A stretch of 64,000 nucleotides of DNA from Trebouxia sp. TZW2008 (lineage: Eukaryota; Chlorophyta; Trebouxiophyceae; Trebouxiales; Trebouxiaceae). The stretch spans positions 101,472-165,471 of the forward strand of contig BDIU01000265.1 of assembly GCA_002118135.1 (NCBI GenBank), in the 5' to 3' direction. Positions 32,577-44,500 of the stretch are shown here, one piece after another. Under the pieces are notes generated by a model that was not told the origin of the DNA, made no database searches, and saw only the letters and a program-made list of their open reading frames with translations. The stretch's first letter is position 1, and each line of letters begins with the position of its first letter. The translations under genes were made by a program, and so were the position numbers.

Positions 32577-35500
32577 TCATTTGATGCCGCCTCCCATGAT
32601 GCTGCAGACTGTGCATGGACCTTTGGAAGTGGACAACGGAATGCCCTTGTAGCATGCAACTTTGCTGGCGCTTGTCTTCAAGTCTGGTGTCACCTGCGCA
32701 AAAGACAAATGTTTATTGCATTGACTGCTGACATTTAGCGTTTGCCAGCGTACGCAGTTTGTATGCAATTTTGTGACAGCTCACTGCTGGTTGACAACAA
32801 TTGCATCACCACCAGTTGCTGCAGTTTTGGAAGGCTTGAGCTTCCAAAGATTGTATAGATGATTCTGTAGTGCAACATCAGATGCCTTGCACCTAATGAC
32901 TTTGATTGACATAATGGTCATCATTTTAATGTTAAAGTGCTAACATACATGGCTGACAGTGCCAAACTCTACACAGCTACATTTGTCACAGCTTTGGAGC
33001 AGCAAGATGATGACCATGTGCTGAAGACAGCATGATGCAATTGTGTACAAAGAGCACCGTGGGATACAGAAAATTGATTGGCAGGTTGTTAAAATGCTTG
33101 ATCATTGCTGACCATGTACCTGCTCAAAGATCTTCTTCTTTGGGTTGAGCTGCTCATCCGGCTGATCCTCAAAGCCCTGCACTGAAACCCTGTCTCCTGG
33201 TGCGCTCAATTCAGGTGGCTCTACCAGTTCCACCTGAAAAGTAGACACCAGTTGAGCTTGCATGGGCTACAAGGAAAAGGTCTGCACATTTTCAAGCAGG
33301 ACTGTTCCAAAAACTGACAGGTTTCACAGCATGTGCACTCTCACGTGCAAGCGGGTGTTGAGCTGTTGTGACACAGCGTCTTACTGGAAGCACGCTTTGC
33401 TAACAAGGTTCCCACTCTTCAGATTGTCATGTTTGACCATGCAGCTCCTGCCAGCATGCAAAGCAAGTCAAATGTGACACAGGCATTCAAATTCTGGCAG
33501 CATGCAAAGCATGTCCCACCTGCAAATTGTCCAACGCCAAAACCATGGCGTGAGATTTGACCCCTCGCATGTTGACTGGCTGTAAGTCAAACGTCACACA
33601 AGTTTCAAAGTTTGGCAGCATGCAAAAGCATGTGTCACCTGTAGATTGTCCAAAGACGTAGCCGCCAAAACCATGGCGTGAGATTTGACTCCTCGCATGT
33701 TGGCTGGCTTCAGATTGCACACCAGCACACATTTTCTCATCTGCATCTCGGCTTCTGGAATGAAGTTGACTAAGCCGCTTACTACTTGGCGTGGCTTTTC
33801 CTCCCCACACTCTACTTCTTCGATGTATAGGCTGTCAGCTTCAGGATGCCGCCACGCTTTTTTGATGAGGCCTACTCTGAGATCCACCCTGCACATGACA
33901 AGCATTACTCGTTGAGTGCTGGCAGGTACAATGTTAACACTGATGTCAACAACATGTGTAGCAAAAACAGCTTTTTGAATAACAACAATGAGCGTGGCAA
34001 TCTCTGCAGCAAACAGCGTAACACATGACGCATGAATCGCATGCAGTGCAGAGTGCAAGAGCAAACCTGGATGTGGTGACATGACATATGCTAGCTGTGC
34101 AAATGTCAAACGGAAAGTATAAAAGCAAGTCTCAATGTGTTGTAATGACAAATGCTAGCTGTGTCTAGCTGTGGTTTCTAGAAAGTGTTGACGCATACCT
34201 GGATATGTCAGCAGGTCTGTCATCTGCCTTCTTGGCAGAACCTGCACCTCCCCCGTCCTTCTTCTTGCTCTCCTTTTTGGCGGGAGCCTGGCCATTGGTG
34301 GCCACAGCTGGGGCGCCATCTGCCGCAGAGGAAGCTGAGGTGGAAGCTGTGGTTTGCTGTGAGGCAGCTGAGCTGGAAGCTGCATCTGACTGTGGGGCAG
34401 CTGAGGTAGAAGCTGCAGCTGACTGGGAAGTTGAGGTGGCATCTGCTGAGGAAGCTGAGGTGGATGGTGCAGCACCCTTTGATGGCTTTGCTTGCTTACT
34501 CTGCTTGTTAGCTTTCACCTGCAATACCACGTAAGCAATGCAGTCTTCAGTTTTTCTTCTCATTACCTGCAGTACCATGCAAGCAATGCAGCCTCTGCCT
34601 TGTCTTCCCTACACCTGCGGTACCGTGCAAGCAACCCAGCCTTTGCCTCTCCTTCAAGGCAAACTCAGATCGCTGTCTAGCACAGCTTGTGAATGAAATG
34701 AACAGAATGAATGAAACTCAGACCAGCTGCCTTTGCCAGATGCATTCACCTCTGCTTTCAAGCCAAGAAGTCCTATGAGTCACATCTGGCTCCTGATCCC
34801 AGACTGTAAATTCTGTAGACTGTGAATTCTATTAATTGATTTGCTGCTGAGTCACTGAAGCTTACAGTGCAACAGGTACAACAGTGCTTTGTCTTTACGA
34901 AGACTGCACTGGTTGCCAAGAAAAGAGAATTGTCCATATACCTGACTTGTCCATACTCACAGGCCCCACTGCAGTCAGAATGCATTGATTGACATCCAAT
35001 TGCCTTATCCTTGCATCAAAGGTGTTCTTGTATTGAGCGTTCTTAAGATCAAGAAGGACAGCTACTGCACGTCAAGCCGTGAACAAGCATTGAAGTTGTC
35101 ATCAAGGGTCAGCCACAGACGGTGACCAAGTTGGCTGTTGTGCTTTCCAAATTGCAACAGCTGTTGCCTTTGCGTGCCATAACCATGTGCGGGCAAAGAC
35201 AGTCCTGTCTGTCCAGCACATGCTAAGCAGTAGTGATGAACGACGGGAAATTCCGACAGCATTTCTGCAAGCACTAAGCACTAACGAGATCTGCCTTTTG
35301 ATAGCCATGCTGATGGGACTTGTAAGCTACAAAATCTGGGGCCAACAGAGGCCAGAGCTGCGCATGATAGGTTTCAAGGCCTAAACCCTACGTATGAGGT
35401 GATTGACCCATAGCTCACCTGTTTGGCTGGCACCGCTTGCGCAGTGACAGTGGATGAGGAACTGGTAGCAGCATTGCTGGCGCTCACTCTCTCGGCTTGT

Positions 35501-38500
35501 GTACCCTTGTACCTGCAGCATAAGTCACAACGCTTTACCTTGTGAGTCTATGTTTTGTGGACTGGCAGCATGAGTGCTGGAGTTCACTCTCACACCTCGT
35601 GAGCCCTTGTACCTAAAGCACGAGGCACGTGTGGTTTTGTACATCTGCCTTACAATTTATGAAATGGCAGCAGCTTTGCTGGCGCTCACTCTCTCGGCTT
35701 GTGTACCCTTGTACCTGCAGCACCAGTCGCAACATGTTGCCTTGTGACTTGATTTAATGATTTTTGGACTGGCAGCATTATTGCTGATGCTCGCTCTCAC
35801 ACCTCGTGCGCCCTTGTACCTAAAGCACGAGGCACGTGTGATTTGGTACATCTGCGTTACACTTTATGAAATGGCAGCAGCTTTGCTGACGCTCAATCTT
35901 TCGGCTTGTGTACCCTTGTACCTTCAGCATAAGTCACAACACATTTCGCCGCTGTTCTACAACTGATGCATCGGGACGTGCCATGAGCTCAAAGACAACC
36001 GCGGCACGTAGGCTGGATGTCAATGGCGCAGCCTCTCTGCTGCTGGCTTGCAGTTGAGTCAACTCAAATTCATGACAAAGTGGTGGGCTATCATTGCAGG
36101 CAAGCTTGACTGGCAAAAGCCTTTTACAGCGAACCCTTCTGCTAATGTGTTGCTGCGTGTGGATTGAAGTCAGATGGATTTGTGGCGAGGTGGTGAAGAC
36201 TTTTGGGACATCAAACTTACTTGCGCCAGGCATGACCCATGCTGTAGACCCAATGACAAATGCATCAAGCACTGGCTGTGACAAAGTTGTGACATCCATG
36301 CAAACAAAAAAATTGCTGACAAAGCACAAGGGTGACCTGGTCCATGATGCTTCTTGCAACTTCAAAAGAGGGACTGTTGTAAGGACAACAGCTGACAACA
36401 ACATCAGAAAAGAAGTCTTTACTTTTCTCTGAGCTCATTGACTTCGTCATCCGTGATGTTTCTGAAGAGCACCTCTGGCTTGTTGATTTTGTGTCCTGCT
36501 GGGATGATGCTGCCCAGGTCAGTGCTCTTCTTTAGCAGGGCGTCCGACAACTGCAATGCTTCAGCTGACACATTCAGCTGCTGCTGCACCTGCATGCACA
36601 CACATCTCTTTCCTGATTATCCATCGAGAATCAAAACCTCCCACCATGAGGTTGCTGAACAGCTCCCCAGGATTGTTGATTTTGTGTCCTGCTGGGATGA
36701 TGCTGCCCAGGTCAGTGCTCTTCTTCAGCAGGGCATCTAACAGCTGCAATGCTTCAGCTGAAACGTTCAGCTGCTGCTGCACCTGCATGCGCATCTTCTT
36801 TTTCAGCAACGACCAGCTTCAAACTACAAAGGCAAAATCAACCGCACAGGAAGGGGTAATGGAGGTATTTCCCCTCTGATGCTAGATGACATGTAGGGGG
36901 GCGCAGTAGCGCAGTGAGCAAAGTGATCATGGGAGTGTCAGGGTGCCAGGTTGTAGTGTTGCCAAGGCAGTAAATGAACTCCTGCTGTGTGGAAGCAGCT
37001 GTAGCCTTTTGGGGGGGGGGGGGGGCNNTGGGGGGGGGGGGGGGGGGCCAGGTGTTACTCTTCAGATGATGGAGGGCATGTAAGGGAGGCAAAAATATAG
37101 TGAGCACAGTGGTCTTGACAGTGTCAGGGTGTCAAGGATGTAGTGTTGCCAAGGCAGTGAATGAAGCTCCTTTTGTGTGGAAGCAGCTTGGCCCAGGAGG
37201 GAGGGCGGGATGTTACTTTTCAGATGCTGGAGGGCATGTAAGGGGGGCAAAAATATAGTGAGCACAGTGATCTTGACATTGTCAGGGTGGAAGAAGTAGT
37301 GTTGCCAAGGCAGTGAACAAAGCTTTTCTGTGTGAAAGCATGTTGGGGGTCCAAAGGTGCCGGTGGGGGGAGGGGGGGGTCGTCTTGGCTGTGTTACCCT
37401 TTGAGGAATGGAGGGCATGTAGGGCCCCATGAGAGCCGTCAGGAGGACCACCAGTAACATGCATAATTTTCAAAGTATTCAAGGCTTTTGATTTGTTTTG
37501 TAGTGGCTTTAGAAAGGCGTACCCTTCTGGTGATGGAGGGCATGTAGGGCTCCACTAGGGCAGCAAGAAGGGCCACCAGCCCCATGCACGCTGCCAGGTA
37601 GCTGCCGCACAGCTCCCTGTCTGACTTGAGCGCCTCCCAGGGTTTATGATCCTGAAAGAACTTGTTCCCTGCAGGCAGCCAGACCAAAGGTGCTTTTAGT
37701 AATGGCTTGTTCATGGGCATATAAGAGAAAGCATATCCTTTGTGATCCTAAGAGGTAGTACTCCCTGCACCCAGTCATCAATATCATTGTGAGTACCGAT
37801 TAGGTCATTGAAACAAACTGGCTTGTACATAAATCACTATGCATTGACAGCGTTGGTTTAGGACAACACCAGCACAAGGCATGATGAGTCCAGCTTCAGG
37901 TGCGTGTCAAGCGCTGTTGTTGAGGCCAAGAATCCTGTGAGCGGCAAGGGATCATTGCACTCAAAATGTAGGTGTCTTAGCAAAGAGTCAAGTTTCTGCA
38001 ACGTTTGCTGTCACAGAGAGTCATCAGGGGGTCAGGCAGAGAGTGTCAAGTCCCTTCTGCCAGCATGATGTCCAAAATTTCTCACGGAACCATCTGATCT
38101 TAATACTGACTCAAAGACCCACTGTGGGTCCCTTATAGACAACATCAACCTCGAAATCATGTTTGAATGAAAGCGTTGATACTCTGCAACCAAATCAAGC
38201 AAATGTGCATGAGAGAAACAACAAGTGGAAACACACCTACAGATGAGATAGCCATGGCAATCCGGATGCCTTCCTTCAATATGAGGCCCTCAAGGGTAGT
38301 CAAGTGGAATCACATGTGGGCCGCAATAGGGTGTAGGGTTCAGCACACATCAGGCAAACAGGTCAGGGTAAGCTCACCAACAGATGAAATGGCCATGGCG
38401 ATGCGAATGCCCTCCTTCAGTTTGCGGCCCTCAAGCGCAGTCATGTATTCATCCACCAGGGGCTTGACCTGCTGCCCTAGCTCTGCAATTGCCCCAGCCC

Positions 38501-41500
38501 CTTTCTCACCGTGCACAGCAGGCACCACACCTTCAAACCTGCACACCACATCAAAGGCCAGAGTGAATGTTTCAACTTTGCTCACTGCTTTTGAACGCGG
38601 CCCCAGCTCTGTTCTCAGCGTGCACAGCAGGCTCACCAGGTTTGGTCTGCTAGGGCAGGGCAGGGCAGGGCAGGGCAGGGCAAGGCAAATGCTCCATGGC
38701 ATAAGAGCGAGAGCCTGGGTGAGCAGAAGTAGCCTGTGACATCTAGAATTTGGTCTTACAAACAGCAGAACAGCACAGTAGGCCATTCATGTCTGCTTAC
38801 TTGCTGTAGACGAAGGAGAGGCCTCTGTTGATGAAGTTGCCCAGGTTGGCCAGCAGCTCATTGTTGTTCTTGGCAGCCAAATCACTCCACTTGAAATCAG
38901 TGTCTGACTGCTCAGGTCTGTTGGCCAGCAGATAGTACCGCCATGTCTGCAGCACACGACGAACCCTCACATGCACAACATACATGCCACCATGCCAACG
39001 TAATATGTGGAAGTCAGGCGCGTCGCGGAGGTGAAGGCAGTGTCTGATTGCTCTGGTCTGTTGGCCAGCAAGTAGTATCGCCATGTCTGCAGCACAACAG
39101 CCTTGGCTTCATTCATATGCAGAGAGAAAGGCATTGCTGACAACTTGCATTATCGCTCCACTTGCAGTGAGTATCTGATTGCTTCGGTCTATTGGCCAGC
39201 AAGTAACACTGCCATATCTGCAGAACAATTATGATGAAATCGCATGCAATGGCAACCAGGGACTTTGATGCCTTCTTGCAATGTTGTCATGAGGTCCAGC
39301 ACTTCACTTCATATCAGGATCCAACTGCGAGTAGTGGCTGCCAAGTTGCTCAACTTGAAATCAGTTTCTGATTGCTCGGGTCTACTAGCCAGCAAGTAGT
39401 ACCGCCATGTCTGCAGCACAGCAGCAACAGCCCTTTTTACATCAAGCAGGTGCAGCGGAACTGGAGCATAGGTTTTCTTGGCCGCCAAGTTGCTCCGCTT
39501 GAAGTCAGTGTCTGACTGCTTTGGTCTGTTGGCCAGCAAATAGTAACCCCATATGTGCAGCACAAGCACAATTCTCAGATGAAGCACTTGAGACAGCAAT
39601 GTAATGGAGCAATGATGACGTCTGGCATTGCCATGATGCAGCAGGTGTCTCTGCTAGATTTTGTTGTCTGACTGCTCTGGTGTGTTGGCCAGCAAGTGGT
39701 ATCGCCATGTCTGCAGCACAACAGCAACAGAATTGTTTAGATCAAGCACATGCACTAGCATGGAACATGGTTTTTCTTGGCCGCCAAGTCACTCCACTTA
39801 AAATCAAGTCTGATTGCTCTGGTCTGCTGGGTAGCAAGAAGTACCGCCATATCCGCAGCACAAGCAAAAGCCTGAGATGCAGCGCTTGCAATATGATGAA
39901 GCATTGCTGACATCTTATCGTGTGATGATGTAGCTGATTGCTCAAGACAAAGCATCTGGTTGCAGGACAAAAGGCAGGACAGAGGTGTGCATCTGGAGTG
40001 GGCCACATTCAAGCGTAAGCAGCCACAAGAGCAACGAAATGGACAGTTTGACCAAATGGTTTTGTGCCTTTCACAACCATCTGTAAAGACTGATCTAATC
40101 TCCACTCTTGCTGCTGGTTGCTCTTGTTGACCATCAAGTGCAGGACACGATACAGGACAGAGCTGTACATCTAGAGGGGCCAACAAATGAGCGCAACCAG
40201 TACCAGGGGCAACGAATGGAGCATATCCTCCCAATGGTTTTGCGACCTGGACAACCACTGGCAGAGACCACGCCATTCTTTGCTCCTGCTGCTGATTGCT
40301 CATGTCAGCTGTGAGATGTGAGACACAAGATAGGACAGAGGTGTGCATCTAGAGGGGCCATCAAGTAAGTGTAATCAGCCACAAGAGCAAAGAAAAGGAC
40401 AGTTCCACCAAATGGTTTTGTGCCTTTCACAACCATCTGTGGAGACTAATACTATCTCCACTCTTGCTGCTGGTTGCTCTTGTTGGCCATCAAATGCAGG
40501 ACACAAGATAGGACAGAGCTGTGCCTCTAGAGGGGCCAGCAAGCAAAAGTGAGAGCATTCACAGGAGCAATGAATGGGACAGATCCTTGTCATTTGATTG
40601 TCCCTTAGACAACAACTGGTCTAATTTTTGGTACTGATGCAAGTTGTCCTTATTGGCCATGAGATGCAACTGTGCATCTCTGGTGGTCGACAATCAAGCG
40701 TAAGCAGCCACAAGCGCAACGATCAGTACAGTTTGCCCAGATGGCTTTGCGCTTGGTCCACCATCTGTAGAAACTGTCCCAATCACTGCTCCTGCTGCTG
40801 CTGGTCGCTCTTGTCAGCCACAATTATGATCCTATCTACCTTCACCAGAAGCTGCTCTGCCCTTTGCTGCTGCTGCTGATTGCCCTTGTTGACCACCCAA
40901 AAGCTGTAACTGCTGTGCAGCAAGGCTGAAGCTGCTGATGAGATGCAGAATAAAACGCAAGCCAGAGCTTTATGTCCATAGTGGCCAGCAATAAACAGCA
41001 AACAGCCTTGACAGCAATGAGCAGAGCAGTCTCTGGTGATGCTTAGGCACAGTGAATAGCCATCAACAGAGAGTGCTCTGCTCTATGCTGCTGCTGCTGC
41101 TGCTGCTGCTGATGATTGCTCTTGTCTATGAGCCAACATAAGGTACAGCTTTGTGAGCATCTTTGTGAGTAGCAACGTTTAGGCTTATACTTGTCGTGCA
41201 GCAACTTTGAAGCTGCTGATGAGATGCAAGATGACAGGCAGGCCAAAAGTTTGCGTCTTTGGTGGTCAACAGTCAAGCCCAACCAAGATGAGGAGCAAAG
41301 ACTACATCAGATCTGATGATGGCCATGCGCCATCAACTACCATCAGCAGACACTGCAGCGTTCTGAGCTGCTGCTGCTTGTTGCTCATGTCTGTTGGTGA
41401 CCAACAGTGCCCACCTTTGTGACCATCTTGGCAGTCACAGCACATGGACTTGCTGTGTGCTGTATATCAGTGTAGAAGCTGCCAGTGAAATACAGGGTGG

Positions 41501-44500
41501 ACAGCAGGGCAGAGCATTACAGCTGTAGTAGCCATCAATCAAGAGCAGACAGCAACAAGAGCAGAGAGCACAGCAGGATCTACTGATGGCCGTGTGTGTG
41601 CAACTGCCACCAGCAGATACTGCTGCACTCTACGCTCCTGCTGGTGGTCTTGTCTGTTGGTCACCACGAGACACATCTTTGCGACTGTGGCGGCAGCCAC
41701 AGCAATCAGGCTATGCGATTGCTGTGGATTGCTGCTGAAGCTGCTGATGAAATGCGGAATGACAGCCAAGCCATTTCTTGACAGCTTTGTAAGGACCGGT
41801 AAAGAGCAGGCAGCAACAAGAGCACAGAGCAGAGCAACCTGATGAAAGGCATGCACGTCCAACCACTATCAGCAGATACTGCTGCACTCTTTGCTCTAGC
41901 TGCTTGTTGCTCATGTCTGCTGGTCAGGAGCAGTGCCCACTTTTGTGACTGTTGCAGCAGCCACAGCACATCTGCTGTGTGGTGCTGAAGCTACTGATGC
42001 GATGCAGCAAGACAGGGCTGTGTGCCTCTGGCAGGAGACAGCGAAGAGCGATCAGCTACAACAGCAACGAGTGAAGCAGTCCTGGTGATGATTGCTCATC
42101 TTTGACTGCCATCAGCAGGAGTGTCTCTACTCTTTGCTGCTGCTGATTGTCATTGTCTTATGTTTGTCATTATCTCCGCAGCCACAGCACTGGAGCTTTG
42201 CAATTGCTGTGCTGCGCTGCTGAAGCAAATGCTGATGAGATGTGAGATCTATACAAAACATAGCTGTGCATGTCTGGTGTCCAACAGTCAAATGCAGGCA
42301 GCAACAGGAGCAATGAGTGGACGGACAGAGCCCAAGTTGTGCAGGTTTGACTACATCAGCACAGCTGCTCCACTCTTTGCTGCTGCTGCTGGGTGCTCTT
42401 GTCTGTTATTCTCCATGACACAGATCTTTGTGCTTCTCCTGGCAGCCCCCGCTCAATAGCGTTTGGAAAGAGGCCGAAAGGCATTTCTCATGGCAGGGAT
42501 GACAGGCAGACCTCCACAAACGGCCCGACACCTCTGCTCTTGCTGAATCCCTATGCCCCAGGCTAGAAGACAACTTGAAAGGCCCAACCAAAAGGCAGCT
42601 TCTAACAAGGCCAGATGGTAAATTGAAGGGCAAAAGGCCAAAGGCATACCCCGACAGGGATCCCAGTCTCTCGAGCGTGGTCCCCACTGACTCTTAACCC
42701 CGTGATCTTGCTAGGGCCCGGACCCCCAGGGTAGAACACAGCTTAAAGCCAATCAAAACCAGTCTGGAAGGCAAAGGCAAAGTGCAGCTTGAAAGGCAAG
42801 AGGCCAAGGGTAGAACTCAACGGGGAGGCCAGTCTTTTGGGCATGGTCCCCACTCACGCTCACCCCCCTGCTCCTGCTTAAAACCCTACCCTCAGGCTAG
42901 AAAAGCCATCTAATGGCGCAACCAAAAGCAGATGGAAGCAACAACAGACCGGGCAAAGGCAAATTTTTAAGGCGAAGGGCCAAAGGCAGACCTCAACAGG
43001 GATGCCAGTCTTTTGTGCCTGATCCCCAAATACGCCAACCCTTTCAATCTTGTTTAGGCCAAACCCCCCCCCCCCTCCCCCCGCTGGACGACAGCTTAAA
43101 AGGCACAATAAAAAACCAGGTCAAAGGGCAGGTAAAAAGGCAGAAGGGTGATGGGGAAAGGCAGACCTCAACAGGGATGCCAGTCTCTCGAGCGTGGTCC
43201 CCAAACACCCCCACCCCCCTGCTCTTGCTAAATTGGGTTCCCTCGTAGTTCAGGTACTCTGTCACGCTGATGTTCTTCATCAGGGTCCACTTCTCACCTG
43301 CCAAGCATTGCACATTTACCATCATGACATGCGTCCAGAACTAGAACATCCATTTGGAGATGAGTACTTGTACTGAACTGGGCTTCTTTGTAGTTCAGTT
43401 ACTCTGTCACGCTGACGTTTTTCATCAGAGTCCACTTCTCACCTACCAAACATCACCAGGCCACGCTCATTCCATGATATCAGAAACAAACATAGGGTTG
43501 CTGGGCAACTCTGATTCTCTGACACTGTATCACGCTGATGTTCCCCAGCAACGTCCAGTTCTCACCTGGCATATATTAGCATGCCAGAATCATTTTCCTG
43601 AAGCGTAAATAGTGTGCAAAAGCGCACATTGTCCTTTCCCATAACATGCACGACCTCCACTTCATGTGGGTTCTGCTACATAGTTGGCTGTGATGCTAAT
43701 GCAGCCAATGCATGCATTGACAAATAAAACAGGTAGCATTGTGACGGACCTGTGCCGAGCAGGGTAGCAGGGAAGATGACAGTGTGGAATGGCACGTTGT
43801 CCTTTCCCATAAACTGCACCAGCTCTACTTCATCTGGGTTCTGCCACCACTTCTGCCAATCTGCCACATAGTTGGCAGTGATGCTGATGTACCCTATGGG
43901 CGCGTCAAACCACACGTAGAAGACCTTGTCTTCATAGCCTGCCCTTGGTACTGCGGTGCCCCATTTCAAATCCCTTGTGATGCAGCGGACTTTCAGGCCG
44001 TCCCGCATCCATGAGTTGGTCACCTGGAGCATCGTAGAAACAGTCCTTTATAGTGACAGGTCAACACTCACACTCTAAAATTGGATTTTGTCAGGTAAGC
44101 ATATGTAGCCTGCCCTTGGTACTGCGGTGCCCCATTTCAAGTCCCTTGTGATGCAACGTACTTTCAGGCCGTCCCGCATCCATGAGTTGGTGACCTGTAC
44201 CATCCACAGAGACGTTGGTGATGTACGAGTGATCATGATAGGATGCCACCCATTTTGCAAACCCAACAGCCGTTCGTGGTCCACAGCCGTAAACACAAAC
44301 GTTTCCAACCACCAACAAATGGAAGTCTTGTTTTGATGTATAGCTGGTGAACGAGAAATGAATCACAACAGAAATGACGATTGTTACTCCACTTGTACAG
44401 ACCATGATAGCGTAGGGCAAAGCCAGGCGGGAGGGCAAGGCTTGGCGGGGCGGGACCAGGCAGGGCCAAGCCACAAGCAGGGCAGGGCATGAGGGCAGTG

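Noticed and set aside
36838..37482. Proline-rich frames on the minus strand
   Set aside because: They arise from a poly-G run and tandem echoes of MetRS exon 13.
40108..42459. Several 60-150-residue frames in MetRS intron 10
   Set aside because: They are periodic with the ~178-bp satellite and show no family resemblance.
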